A DNA stretch of 63,448 nucleotides from Nitrospirota bacterium. Lineage in GTDB: Bacteria > Nitrospirota > Thermodesulfovibrionia > Thermodesulfovibrionales > Dissulfurispiraceae. The position numbers and the translations under genes are program-made. A model generated the notes under the pieces. It did no database searches. It was not told the DNA's origin and worked only from the letters and a program-made list of their open reading frames with translations. Every line of letters begins with the position of its first letter. Position 1 is the first letter of the stretch. Shown here piece after piece: positions 27,549 to 36,597 of the stretch. The stretch lies in assembly GCA_016936655.1 (NCBI GenBank), contig JAFGXL010000010.1, positions 1 to 63,448 on the forward strand, written 5' to 3'.

Positions 27549-29375
27549 TTATTCTACTGTTACGCTTTTTGCCAGATTCCTTGGCTGGTCAACATCGCAG
27601 CCTCTTAATACAGCTACATGATATGAGAGAAGCTGAAGAGGTATTGTCAGCAGAATAGTGTCCAGATATATATTGCTTGATTCAGTTGTTATGGTACGTT
27701 CGGAAATTTCCTGAAGCTGCGGCTTAATTCCAGCCGTGACAGGTATAATCATTCCGCCCCTGCTTTTTACCTCTTCGATATTCGACAGGAGTTTTTCATA
27801 GAGCTGACCCTGAGGCACAAGAGCAACAACAGGCACATCAGCATCAATAAGGGCGATAGGTCCGTGCTTCATCTCGCCGGCAGGGTATCCTTCTGCGTGT
27901 ATATATGATATTTCTTTCATCTTCAGAGCTCCCTCAAGAGCTATTGGGTACTCGACTCCTCTTCCGAGATAAAGAAAGTCTTTTGCCATATAGACCTCTT
28001 TTGCTATTGAGAGCGTCTTGTCATCAAGCTCAAGTGTCTTTTCTATCTTTGCAGGAAGGGCTAGACAGTCAAGGAGCAGTTCAGATGCCTGCTGAGTTGA
28101 TATGGTTTTGTTTGCTGAGGCCAGCGCAACAGCAAGCAGATATAATGCTGTAATCTGAGTTGTAAAAGCTTTTGTTGATGCCACTCCTATCTCAGGGCCT
28201 GAATGAGTATAAAAAACATAGTCAGCTTCACGTGCGGCTGTGCTGCCTATAACATTGCATATTGTTAATACTTTTGCTCCCAAGCGTTTTGCTTCTCGCA
28301 TAGCTGCGAGGGTGTCTGCAGTTTCACCGGATTGTGTTATTGAAATAAAAAGTGTATCTGGTGAGAGTATAGGGTTTCTGTATCTGAATTCAGAGGCCAG
28401 ATCAACATCAACAGGCACTCTTGCCATTGCTTCTATCATATATTTGGCAACAAGGGCAGCATGGTATGATGTGCCGCATGCCGCTATAAAAATGTTTTTG
28501 GTGTTAGAGATATTCTCTGGAGTGAGGCCGAACTCATCTAGAGCGACCTCACCCTTGTCAGGGTATATCCTTCCCATGAGCGTATCCGCAACAGCACGGG
28601 GCTGCTCGTAGATCTCTTTAAGCATAAAATGCTTGTATCCGCCTTTTTCTGCCATGGACGGACTCCAAGATATTGTGACCACATCCTTCTGTATAGGGTT
28701 GCCGTCAAGGTCTGTAACGATTACGCCATCTTTATACATTACAGCCATTTCATTGTTGTCGAGGAATATAACTTCTTTTGAGTAGTTGAGGAATGCCGGC
28801 ACATCAGACGCAAGAAAAAATTCGCCTTCACCAAGCCCTATGACAAGAGGACTCTCTTTTCTTACAGCCACTATTTTGTCAGGCGTGTTTTCGTCCATTG
28901 CTGCGAATGCGTATGCACCCTGCAGTTTTTTTACAGCCTTGCGTGCAGCTTCTTCCAGTGTTGTTCCGGGCAAGAATTTGGTTATAAGATGGCATAGCAC
29001 CTCTGTGTCAGTCTCAGATGTGAAAACAAAGCCTTCTTTTATTAACTCCTGTTTTAGGGAGAGGTAGTTCTCAATTATTCCGTTGTGCACTATTACGATG
29101 CTGTTTGACCTGTGAGGGTGCGCATTTTCTGTGGATGGCTTGCCATGAGTTGCCCATCTCGTATGGCCTATGCCAAGACTGCTCGTAATATTCATGGAGC
29201 TGATAATGTTGTCCAATTCTTTTATTTTGCCTTTGCATCTTTTAACCTCAAGGCTGCTGCCGTTGAAGTATGCTATACCGGCGGAATCATACCCTCTGTA
29301 TTCGAGTTTTCTCAGGCCTTCCATTACAATAGGAATAGCGTTTTTTGTGCCTATGTATCCGATTATTCCGCACAT
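27549..29375 (-). CDS. glmS: Glutamine-fructose-6-phosphate aminotransferase (isomerizing)
   Basis: 608 residues. The N-terminal Cys2 (MCGIIGYIG) is the glutaminase nucleophile, and two SIS domains follow (ISITQSGETADT, ASTKAFTTQ), ending LAKSVTVE. It makes glucosamine-6-phosphate for peptidoglycan and lipid A. A GGGG site precedes the ATG. It follows glmU with a 1-nt gap, so consecutive steps of UDP-GlcNAc synthesis share one transcript. The leader is too short to hold a glmS ribozyme. Confidence 0.97.
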   Translation of the reverse strand: MCGIIGYIGTKNAIPIVMEGLRKLEYRGYDSAGIAYFNGSSLEVKRCKGKIKELDNIISSMNITSSLGIGHTRWATHGKPSTENAHPHRSNSIVIVHNGIIENYLSLKQELIKEGFVFTSETDTEVLCHLITKFLPGTTLEEAARKAVKKLQGAYAFAAMDENTPDKIVAVRKESPLVIGLGEGEFFLASDVPAFLNYSKEVIFLDNNEMAVMYKDGVIVTDLDGNPIQKDVVTISWSPSMAEKGGYKHFMLKEIYEQPRAVADTLMGRIYPDKGEVALDEFGLTPENISNTKNIFIAACGTSYHAALVAKYMIEAMARVPVDVDLASEFRYRNPILSPDTLFISITQSGETADTLAAMREAKRLGAKVLTICNVIGSTAAREADYVFYTHSGPEIGVASTKAFTTQITALYLLAVALASANKTISTQQASELLLDCLALPAKIEKTLELDDKTLSIAKEVYMAKDFLYLGRGVEYPIALEGALKMKEISYIHAEGYPAGEMKHGPIALIDADVPVVALVPQGQLYEKLLSNIEEVKSRGGMIIPVTAGIKPQLQEISERTITTESSNIYLDTILLTIPLQLLSYHVAVLRGCDVDQPRNLAKSVTVE

Positions 29376-29376
29376 T

Positions 29377-30759
29377 TTATTTCCCCTTTTGAGGCCTCTT
29401 TTTAGCCCAGCCGTATATATTTTTTTGGTGTGTTCTGGTTACTGCCAGAGCTCCTGGCGGCACATCGCGAGTTATGGTAGATCCTGCACCAACATATGCT
29501 CCTTTGCCGACTTTGACAGGAGCTACAAGCTGAGAGTCGCTGCCTATAAAAACATCATCATGTATCTCTGTTTTGAATTTGTTTTTTCCGTCGTAATTAC
29601 ATGTTATCGTGCCTGCTCCAATGTTAACATCCTTGCCGATAACTGCATCGCCTATATATGTAAGGTGTGATGCTTTTGAGCCTTTACCGACAACTGATTT
29701 TTTTATCTCAACAAAGTTGCCAATTTTTGCAGAGCTGCCTATTACAGAGCCGGGTCTCAGATGAGCAAAAGGACCGACAGATGCCTTTGATTTAACCTCT
29801 GATGATTCGATAACTGTTGAGTCTTTTATTGTCACTTCATCTGCGATTATGCTGTCTAAGATCCTGGAGTTTGGGTATACTATGCATTTTTTGCCTATAA
29901 CGCTTCTGCCTTCAATATGCACATTTGGATAAATAACCGTGTCCTGTCCAATTTTGGTTTCTTTGCTTATGAATACTGATGAAGAATCAATAAAGGTTAC
30001 TCCTGACTGCATAAACTCTGCAACTAGTCGCTCTCTTAAAAATAGAGTCGCTCTGTGCAGTTCTGCCCTCGTATTTATTCCAGTAAGCTCTGTCTCGCTG
30101 CCGAGCAGATGGGCTCCGGCTTTAAAACCTTTTTTTAGAGCTATTGAGACTATATCTGTCAGGTAATACTCGCCTTTTGCTTTATTGAGAGGTATGCTGC
30201 GCAGCAGATTGAGAATTGATGATTTCATAAGGTAAATTCCGCTGTTTACTTCAGTTATGAGTTTTTCTTCAGATGTTGCGTCCTTGTCTTCAACTATCCT
30301 GGATATCTTTCCTTCTGATCTGATGATTCTGCCGTATGCGTGAGGTGGTGTAGCATCAAATGTCATTAGTGAAAGGTCTTCTTTTTTTTGTTTATGCAGT
30401 TTTATAAATTTTGTTAGAAGATTCTGCGTCACTAGTGGAGTGTCTCCGCTAAGTATTAATATATTACCTTCAAATCCTTTTAGGGCTGGCAGTGCAGAGC
30501 GCAGGGCTCCGGCTGTACCGTCCTGTTTTTTCTGGAGTGCGAAGGTTGTTTTATCAGAGTCGAGATGTTTTTTTGCTTCTTGTGTATGGTTGCCTAGTAC
30601 AACAACGCATCTGCTGCTTCCAACGGCTTTTGCAGCTTCAGCGACATGGGCAATCAAAGGTTTGCCCATCAGGTTGTGAAGAACCTTTGGTGTTGATGAT
30701 TTCATCCTTGTGCCAGCGCCAGCGGCAAGTATTACGGTAGCTAGTTTCATATTATACAT
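29377..30759 (-). CDS. glmU: Bifunctional N-acetyltransferase/uridylyltransferase GlmU
   Basis: About 460 residues. The N-terminal half is the uridylyltransferase (LAAGAGTRMKSSTPKVLH), the C-terminal half a left-handed beta-helix acetyltransferase with hexapeptide repeats and NIGAGTITCNYDGKNKF. It yields UDP-GlcNAc. Two starts are possible, ATG 30759 or ATG 30750 (MKLATVIL); the first overlaps the DUF502 stop. No ribosome site is clear for either. Confidence 0.96.
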   Translation of the reverse strand: MYNMKLATVILAAGAGTRMKSSTPKVLHNLMGKPLIAHVAEAAKAVGSSRCVVVLGNHTQEAKKHLDSDKTTFALQKKQDGTAGALRSALPALKGFEGNILILSGDTPLVTQNLLTKFIKLHKQKKEDLSLMTFDATPPHAYGRIIRSEGKISRIVEDKDATSEEKLITEVNSGIYLMKSSILNLLRSIPLNKAKGEYYLTDIVSIALKKGFKAGAHLLGSETELTGINTRAELHRATLFLRERLVAEFMQSGVTFIDSSSVFISKETKIGQDTVIYPNVHIEGRSVIGKKCIVYPNSRILDSIIADEVTIKDSTVIESSEVKSKASVGPFAHLRPGSVIGSSAKIGNFVEIKKSVVGKGSKASHLTYIGDAVIGKDVNIGAGTITCNYDGKNKFKTEIHDDVFIGSDSQLVAPVKVGKGAYVGAGSTITRDVPPGALAVTRTHQKNIYGWAKKRPQKGK

Positions 30760-31405
30760 AGTTGTTTTCGGAGCCAGAGCTGCTGCCTTTAATTTGGCCT
30801 GGTGCTGCTATGCCTCCTGATAGGATTATCTTTATGCCGTCTTCTATTGTTATATCAGTATATGTGATGCTTTTGTCTGTAAGCAGTACAATCTCTCCAA
30901 GATAAAGATTGTTGGTCGGTATGTATATAGTCTTGAGGCATTCAGATGTATCTCCCTTTATCACCTGGCACTCTTTTGTCAGAAAGCCGAAAGCATATGC
31001 CCCCTTTCTTGGGTATTCAGCTATTACGAATTTTTTAAATGATGTCTTGTTGTCAGGAGAAAATGCATCAATCAGCTGCTTAATCGCGTTGTATAGACTT
31101 TTAAAGACAGGTATTCTCTGAAAAGCTTTTTCTACAAAGGCGAGAATTTTCTTTCCAAATACATTGGTTGAAATTATACCGATAAGAAAAATAAAGACTA
31201 TAGCTGATATAAAGCCGAGCCCTGCTATATGACTGCCTAGAAGAGAGTCGAGCAGGGGACCCAGTATGCCGTCAATGAACTTGAATAATCCTATTATTAC
31301 AAATACTGTAATTACGCCAGGAATGGTTATGAGCAGTCCTGCAAGAAACTTGCGTTTGAATGTTACTTTAAAGAAATTTACAAAGTCATCTTGGTGTATA
31401 TGCAT
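30752..31405 (-). CDS. DUF502 family membrane protein
   Basis: 217 residues. Two transmembrane segments (about residues 20-42 and 58-80) precede a soluble domain with GKKILAFVEKAFQRIPVFKSLYNAIKQLIDAF and IPTNNLYLGEIVLL, the conserved core of DUF502. Function is unknown in bacteria; plant members are the LIKE COV proteins. It sits between yebC and glmU on the reverse strand. Confidence 0.85.
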   Translation of the reverse strand: MHIHQDDFVNFFKVTFKRKFLAGLLITIPGVITVFVIIGLFKFIDGILGPLLDSLLGSHIAGLGFISAIVFIFLIGIISTNVFGKKILAFVEKAFQRIPVFKSLYNAIKQLIDAFSPDNKTSFKKFVIAEYPRKGAYAFGFLTKECQVIKGDTSECLKTIYIPTNNLYLGEIVLLTDKSITYTDITIEDGIKIILSGGIAAPGQIKGSSSGSENNYV

Positions 31406-31438
31406 GGCCTTAGGATAAGTATGGCTTTGTCATCAGAC

Positions 31439-32176
31439 CTATGCCTCATCAGGAAGGTCAAAGTTGGAGTATACATTCTGGACATCATCGTTGTCTTCGA
31501 GTGCTTCCATAAGCCTTACCATCTGCTCGGCAGCGCTTCCGTCCAGAGCTACATAATTTTTTGGCAGCATCGTCACTTCTGCCATGCTGAAGTCTATGCC
31601 AGCCTTTCTCAATGCTTCTTTGGTAGACTCAAGCGCATCCGGAGCTGTAATAATCTCATAGTTGTCTTCTTCAGGGTCATTTACAATATCTTCTGCTCCT
31701 GCGTCCAGCGCTAGCGATATGAGAGTTTCTTCATCACTCTTTTTCTTGTCAACAAGAATGTACCCCTTTGTTTCGAACATCCATGATACGCAGCCAGCCT
31801 CGCCCATGTTGCCGTTGTTCTTGGAAAGGATGTGTCTAATCTCAGAGACTGTGCGGTTTTTATTGTCCGTAAGCGATTGTATAAGCAGCGCAACGCCACC
31901 TGGCCCGTATCCTTCATATGTTATCTCTTCATAAGAGACACCGGGCAGCTCGCCTGTTCCCTTCATTATGGCTCTTTTAATATTGTCAGAAGGCATGTTG
32001 GCTTCTTTAGCCTTTTCGAGAGCTGTGCGAAGTCTAGGATTGCCTGATGGATCTCCGCCGCCGCACCTTGCAGCTACAGCGATCTCTTTGACTATTTTTG
32101 TGAATACCTTGCCTCTTTTAGCGTCTGTGTGAGCTTTTTTATGCTTGATCTGCGACCATTTGGAATGTCCTGACAT
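31439..32176 (-). CDS. yebC: YebC/PmpR family protein (TACO1-like)
   Basis: 245 residues, beginning [23 protein letters not shown], a near-invariant start of the family. It has the three-domain YebC length and motifs ([35 protein letters not shown]). YebC proteins are annotated as transcription regulators, and recent work links some to relief of ribosome pausing. A TCGGAGGA site precedes ATG 32176. Confidence 0.95.
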   Translation of the reverse strand: MSGHSKWSQIKHKKAHTDAKRGKVFTKIVKEIAVAARCGGGDPSGNPRLRTALEKAKEANMPSDNIKRAIMKGTGELPGVSYEEITYEGYGPGGVALLIQSLTDNKNRTVSEIRHILSKNNGNMGEAGCVSWMFETKGYILVDKKKSDEETLISLALDAGAEDIVNDPEEDNYEIITAPDALESTKEALRKAGIDFSMAEVTMLPKNYVALDGSAAEQMVRLMEALEDNDDVQNVYSNFDLPDEA

Positions 32177-32270
32177 CTGTCCTCCGAAGATATATAAAGA
32201 GATATTTTAATTGCAGTATCAAGTGGGTGTCAAGAAACTAGTTGGGATATATTGGTTAATACAGCAGGGT

Positions 32271-33056
32271 TCAGAGGCCGGAGTCTTTGAGTGCGTCCTT
32301 GCATCCGCAGCTTCTATTTTGCGGGATTTCGGCGATAGCTGCTTTTAAAAGTGTTTTTAGCCTTTCTGTTGATGCATTCATAGTTTCTATAACCTCAGAT
32401 GTTGTGAGCCTTTCATTTGTAATACCTGCAGCAAAGTTTGTTGCTATGCAGATGCCGCAGTAACAAATCTCGAGCTCTCTTGACAGTACAGCCTCGGGCA
32501 TCGCTGTCATGCCCACAATATCAGCTCCTGACCTTCTGAAGAATTCAATCTCTGCTGCTGTTTCTAGTCTCGGTCCGTTTACACATATGTAGGAGCCTCT
32601 TTCATATACATTAATGTCTGTTTTATGTGCTGCTGATATTATACTGCTGCGCATCTCCCTGCAGTATGGTTCTGTGAAGTCCACATGCACAACCTTGCCG
32701 CTGTCATAAAAGGTGGATTCTCTGGAGCCGTATGTAAAGTCTATTATCTGGTCAGGAATGATAATAGAGCCTGGTTTTATATCAGGATTTATGCTTCCTA
32801 CAGCTGTTACAGCTATTATCCTGTCTATGCCCAACAGCTTGAATCCCTGTATGTTAGCCCTGTAATTAACTTTGTGCGGGGGTATGGAGTGGGGGAATCC
32901 ATGCCTTGGCAGAAACGTGACAGGTATGCTTTCTATTTCTCCCAGCCTGTAAGGCGCAGAAGGGGCGCCGAATTGTGTCTCTACAGGTTTTTCGCCACAA
33001 ACCTTAAGGCCATCTATCTCGTATAGTCCGCTTCCGCTTATCAGCCCGATTGACAT
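32271..33056 (-). CDS. mtnP: S-methyl-5'-thioadenosine/thioinosine phosphorylase
   Basis: 261 residues from ATG 33056 (MSIGLISGSGLY). PNP/MTAP family features are visible: phosphate-binding GSGLY, PRHG, PHKVNYRANI, and CVNGPRLETAAEIEFFRRSGADIVGMTAMPEAVLSREL. It salvages methylthioadenosine or methylthioinosine to methylthioribose-1-phosphate; the substrate cannot be decided from sequence alone. The long upstream reading to 33170 is not used, because TAAAAT lies only 5 nt before this ATG. Confidence 0.88.
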   Translation of the reverse strand: MSIGLISGSGLYEIDGLKVCGEKPVETQFGAPSAPYRLGEIESIPVTFLPRHGFPHSIPPHKVNYRANIQGFKLLGIDRIIAVTAVGSINPDIKPGSIIIPDQIIDFTYGSRESTFYDSGKVVHVDFTEPYCREMRSSIISAAHKTDINVYERGSYICVNGPRLETAAEIEFFRRSGADIVGMTAMPEAVLSRELEICYCGICIATNFAAGITNERLTTSEVIETMNASTERLKTLLKAAIAEIPQNRSCGCKDALKDSGL

Positions 33057-33061
33057 GCAAT

Positions 33062-33089
33062 ATTTTAGCATGAAATAAAAAAATGATAA
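33062..33089 (-). promoter_or_regulatory. Predicted mtnP promoter (leaderless layout)
   Basis: On the reverse strand TTATCA (33089-33084), 16-nt spacer, TAAAAT (33067-33062), then 5 nt to ATG 33056. No ribosome site is seen. Confidence 0.45.
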
Positions 33090-33236
33090 CCGATTGAGTA
33101 AATAATAAAAGCTGTTTTTTGAGCCTATTTTTGCTACAGGTCTGTTGTCGGATGAGCTTGAGTGCTGCATTCGTTCATTAAAATGAATTTTGTGTTATAA
33201 CTACATAGAATCAGTTTTGTTCTACGGGAGGGTATT

Positions 33237-34628
33237 TTGATACATGAGAACCTGCTTGCCAAGCTGCTCAAAAAGGCGCTTTCAAATGGCGGCGACTTTG
33301 CGGATATATTTGTTGAAAGGCGCACATCCAATGCTGTTCAGCTTGAAGATAGCATTATAGAGAAGGTTACATCAGGCACAGTAGCTGGTGTAGGCATAAG
33401 GGTTATACATTCAGGGAAAACAGCTTATGCATATACAAATGACTTTTCTGAAGATCTGCTTATGGATATTGCAGGCACAGTCAGCAGGGCGGCATCTGGT
33501 GGTTCAAAAGAGCCTTCAGATTTTATAAAGTCGAAACCTGCAAAGGCAGCGGATATAAGGATCGCCCCAGTCTCTGTACCTGCATCATTCAAGATAAATC
33601 TTGTTGGAGCTGCTGACGCTGCTGCAAGGCAAATAGACAGCAGAATAAGGCAGGTTTCTGTCTCTTGCAGGGATCTGCGACAGAATATTCTAATAGCTGC
33701 TTCTGACGGCACACTATGTGAAGATGAGAGGATTTATGTTGTTGGTATGGTTCATGTTGTCGCCTCAGATGGAGATGTTATACAGACAGGGTACGAAACA
33801 GCAGGAGGCATGACAGGGTTTGAGCTGTTTGAAGATAATAATATTGAAAATATGTCAGTTGTTGCTGCTGGCAGGGCGGTGATGATGCTTGGGGCGCAGA
33901 GAGCGCCAGGGGGCAGGATGCCTGTTATCATATCATCAGAGGCTGGAGGAACAATGATTCATGAGGCTATAGGTCATGGACTTGAAGCTGACCTGGTGAG
34001 ATCCGGTCTGTCGGTCTATTCAGGCAAGCTCGGCCAGCAGGTTGCTTCAAAGTTAATAACAGTTATAGATGATGCAACAATTGCAAAAGCACGCGGATCG
34101 TACTCATTTGATGATGAAGGCACGCCAGCATGCAAAAATGTTCTCGTTAAAGACGGCATTCTTCAGGGCTTTATGTATGACAAGCTATCAGCATTACAGG
34201 ATCAAGCCAAATCTACCGGCAACGGCAGGCGAGAATCTTTCCATCACAGGCCGATTCCAAGAATGAGCAATACATATATAGCCCCAGGTGAGAGTTCTCC
34301 AGAAAGCGTTGTTAAGTCTATACCCAACGGACTTTTTGTTAAAAAGATGGGCGGCGGTCAGGTTAATACTGTAAATGGCGATTTTGTTTTTGAGGTGCAG
34401 GAGGGCTATATGATACAAAATGGCGCTGTTTGCGAGCCTGTAAGAGGGGCTACTCTTATCGGTAATGGACCCGAAGCACTTATGTCTATTGATATGGTTG
34501 GGTCTGATCTCGGATTTTCTATAGGAACCTGCGGCAAGGATGGGCAGGGGGTTCCTGTATCTGATGCTATGCCCACGCTTAGAATACCTGAGTTTGTTGT
34601 CGGTGGAGAGATCAAAGGCCGCAGGTAA
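33237..34628 (+). CDS. tldD: TldD metalloprotease subunit
   Basis: 463 residues. The zinc-binding motif HEAIGHGLEAD near residue 241 (HExxxH) and MGGGQVN / GFSIGTCGKDGQGVPV identify the catalytic TldD rather than the TldE/PmbA partner. TldD/E degrades unstructured peptides and processes modified peptides. No tldE is adjacent. The start is TTG 33237, preceded by GGGAGGG; the next codon, ATA, makes the site unusual but no better start exists. Confidence 0.92.
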   Translation: MIHENLLAKLLKKALSNGGDFADIFVERRTSNAVQLEDSIIEKVTSGTVAGVGIRVIHSGKTAYAYTNDFSEDLLMDIAGTVSRAASGGSKEPSDFIKSKPAKAADIRIAPVSVPASFKINLVGAADAAARQIDSRIRQVSVSCRDLRQNILIAASDGTLCEDERIYVVGMVHVVASDGDVIQTGYETAGGMTGFELFEDNNIENMSVVAAGRAVMMLGAQRAPGGRMPVIISSEAGGTMIHEAIGHGLEADLVRSGLSVYSGKLGQQVASKLITVIDDATIAKARGSYSFDDEGTPACKNVLVKDGILQGFMYDKLSALQDQAKSTGNGRRESFHHRPIPRMSNTYIAPGESSPESVVKSIPNGLFVKKMGGGQVNTVNGDFVFEVQEGYMIQNGAVCEPVRGATLIGNGPEALMSIDMVGSDLGFSIGTCGKDGQGVPVSDAMPTLRIPEFVVGGEIKGRR

Positions 34629-34763
34629 ATATAGCTTCATCTAATTTCAAAATGTGGTTATTTAAACTCAAGCAAGTGATAAAGACACAGCCATCACATT
34701 CATAACTCTCTGATTTTAAATAAAACCTGCCTTGGCACGCTAATTGCTAATTATCTGCTTACA

Positions 34764-35651
34764 ATGAGACTGCAGAGAACAATTAAAAGAGAAGTAACGT
34801 TCAGCGGCATAGGACTGCACACAGGCAGGTATGCGAGCGTAAGGCTAAAACCAGCAGCCCGTGATACTGGGATCGTATTTTACAGGGTAGATAAGGGTGC
34901 TTTGATAAGGGCAACTGTAGCTTCTGTTATTGATACAGCTTTTGCTACAACAATAGGTTTTGACAATATGAAGGTGAGAACCATTGAGCACCTTATGTCA
35001 GCTCTTGCAGGAATAGGCATAGACAATATCCTTATAGAGATTGATGGTCCGGAAGTTCCTATACTCGATGGCAGCGCCACAGAGCTTGTCGGCATTATAT
35101 TAGAGGCTGGCATAGCAAAGCAGGCAAAAAACAAGACATTCATACAGATACTCAAGCCTGTAATATATGAAGATGCTCATTCAAGGGTGGTGGCTTTGCC
35201 TTATGAAGGCAGGAAGATATCCTATCATATAAGCTTTAATCACACTTACCTGAAGCATCAGGATCTCACAATTGATATTGATGAGACAGCATTCGCAAGA
35301 GATATAGCTCCAGCCAGAACATTCGGCTTTCTAAATGATGTCGAGGCTCTAAAGGCTAACGGCCTGGCAAAGGGCGGATCTCTGGACAATGCTGTTATAG
35401 TGGGCGAGGACGGTGTGCTTAACAAGAGCGGCCTCAGGTTTCATGATGAATTTGTACGTCATAAAATACTTGATTCTATTGGAGACCTTTCTCTTATAGG
35501 TCATCCTATACAGGGGCACCTGATACTTGAAAAATCCGGACATACTGCTAATGTTAGATTTCTAAAAAAGCTGCTTTCCTCTCCTGATGCATACAGACTA
35601 GTTTCTGATCCTGTATCATATCCATATAGCAACCAGCCTGCATTTGCCTAA
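34764..35651 (+). CDS. lpxC: UDP-3-O-acyl-N-acetylglucosamine deacetylase
   Basis: 295-residue zinc deacetylase for the committed step of lipid A synthesis. VTFSGIGLHTG, HLMSALAGIGIDN (zinc His), LDGSATELV, RTFGFLNDVEALKANGLAKGGSLDNA, FHDEFVRHKILDSIGDL and the C-terminal GHLILEKSGH are diagnostic. It shows the cell makes LPS. No ribosome site is seen before the ATG. Confidence 0.97.
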   Translation: MRLQRTIKREVTFSGIGLHTGRYASVRLKPAARDTGIVFYRVDKGALIRATVASVIDTAFATTIGFDNMKVRTIEHLMSALAGIGIDNILIEIDGPEVPILDGSATELVGIILEAGIAKQAKNKTFIQILKPVIYEDAHSRVVALPYEGRKISYHISFNHTYLKHQDLTIDIDETAFARDIAPARTFGFLNDVEALKANGLAKGGSLDNAVIVGEDGVLNKSGLRFHDEFVRHKILDSIGDLSLIGHPIQGHLILEKSGHTANVRFLKKLLSSPDAYRLVSDPVSYPYSNQPAFA

Positions 35652-35654
35652 AGA

Positions 35655-35750
35655 AGATAAAAAATAGGGAATACCCTTAACTCTTTCAAAGTATCCAGCT
35701 TGAACAGCTGGACGGGTATCCCCTCATTCAAACTACGACAATGAGCTATC
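35655..35750 (-). ncRNA. Folded 3' RNA of the Lys/Ala peptide gene, ending in a U-run
   Basis: Reading the reverse strand after the peptide stop: CTCATT and AATGAG can form a first hairpin. Then GGGGATACCC (35723-35714) pairs with GGGTATTCCC (35676-35667) over 10 bp including one G-U. Inside it, TCCAGCT/AGCTGGA (35712-35706 with 35700-35694) forms an inner hairpin, and TATTTTTTATC follows the outer stem. The plus-strand version has an A-C mismatch where the minus strand has G-U, so the minus strand folds better. It may be a compound terminator or a separate small RNA. Confidence 0.5.
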
Positions 35751-35828
35751 TTATTTCTTCTTTGCAACTTTCTTAGCAGCAGCCTTCTTAGGAGCAGCCT
35801 TCTTAGCAGGAGCCTTTTTTGTCGCCAT
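35751..35828 (-). CDS. 25-residue Lys/Ala-rich basic peptide (histone H1-tail-like)
   Basis: A complete small gene: ATG 35828, 25 codons, TAA 35751. The product is MATKKAPAKK followed by further AAPKK and AAAKK blocks and ends KVAKKK; it has 12 Lys, no acidic residue, and otherwise mainly Ala with two Pro. GGAGGTGA lies 6 nt before the ATG, one of the best ribosome sites in the window. Such Lys/Ala/Pro repeats resemble the tails of bacterial H1-like proteins that bind DNA or RNA, but here the tail stands alone. Folded RNA follows the stop. The upstream neighbour on the same strand is a winged-helix regulator, 56 nt away. Confidence 0.75.
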   Translation of the reverse strand: MATKKAPAKKAAPKKAAAKKVAKKK

Positions 35829-35884
35829 TTTCTTCACCTCCTTTTTTCCCCTTACTAATCGTTTGATTTGGGAAAATCTTTAGC

Positions 35885-36430
35885 CTAAGCGCGTCCCCAT
35901 AGCGGAATGCGCTTGCTTGAGAGTATGCGCTTGAGGCTTGTATCTTTATGTTTTTTGATTCTGTAGTCATTTTCATCGATTATAAGGCAGTTCATTTTTT
36001 TACCAAACTTTTTCTCAATATTCTGGAGTCCAATTAGCAGTGCTGGAGTTGAAGGGCCTATTAAAACAATATCAACTGTAGGCATCAGTTCGTCTTCTGC
36101 ATACGGACCATAAATGAAAGCTGTTTTAATGTTGTTAATGCGGAGCAGGCTCTTAAGCGCTCCGGGCAGTCCGAGTGATTTTGCGATAAGATCTTTGAGT
36201 TCTGGAAAGAGAGGTGAGGCGCTGCTCGCCTGAAAGTATTTAAGATTTGCTACGCGCTCACTTGTTACGAGACCCATATCCTCTAGTTTGTCGAGTTCTC
36301 GTTTTACTCCTGAAGGGTTTTTACGCAATAGTTTTGCTATTTCACGGAGATAAAATTTTTCTTCAGGACTATTAAGGAGAAGAGCCAGGACATCGGCTCT
36401 GATGGATGAAGAAAAGAGGCTTTTAAGCAC
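35885..36430 (-). CDS. Winged-helix regulator with degenerate nucleotidyltransferase-like domain
   Basis: 181 residues from GTG 36430, with AAGGAG about 8 nt upstream. Residues 1-75 form an ArsR-like winged helix (FYLREIAKLLRKNPSGVKRELDKLEDMGLV). Residues about 100-150 look like a minimal nucleotidyltransferase fold (TAFIYGPYAEDELMPTVDIVLIG), but the GS...D-x-D signature is degenerate: GP replaces GS and only one Asp of the pair is seen. It is likely a DNA-binding regulator without catalysis. The divergent region to tsaC holds repeats that could be its operator. Confidence 0.72.
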   Translation of the reverse strand: MLKSLFSSSIRADVLALLLNSPEEKFYLREIAKLLRKNPSGVKRELDKLEDMGLVTSERVANLKYFQASSASPLFPELKDLIAKSLGLPGALKSLLRINNIKTAFIYGPYAEDELMPTVDIVLIGPSTPALLIGLQNIEKKFGKKMNCLIIDENDYRIKKHKDTSLKRILSSKRIPLWGRA

Positions 36431-36473
36431 CCTGCAGCTCCTTCATGATTCAATCGTATTTTATTGATCAGTA

Positions 36474-36555
36474 TTTGTCAACAAAAAAATCATTTAAATA
36501 TACAATTGTTCTAATTTTGTCAACATTCAGGACAGTGTGTCTTCACCTGAATGTT
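36474..36555. promoter_or_regulatory. Direct repeats and inverted repeat between the regulator and tsaC
   Basis: TTTGTCAACA occurs at 36474-36483 and 36516-36525, 42 bp apart (about four helical turns). The second copy runs into an inverted repeat, AACATTCAGG (36522-36531) and CCTGAATGTT (36546-36555). Together they suggest an operator or a folded leader; neither gene is known to need one. Confidence 0.4.
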
Positions 36556-36586
36556 CAAGCTGCAGGTCGTACATGCCTTAAGATGA

Positions 36587-36592
36587 TATAAT
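36587..36592 (+). promoter_or_regulatory. Predicted -10 box for tsaC
   Basis: Perfect TATAAT, 5 nt before the tsaC ATG at 36598, with no ribosome binding site between. A leaderless transcript is suggested; the -35 region is poor. Confidence 0.4.
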
Positions 36593-36597
36593 TGATC

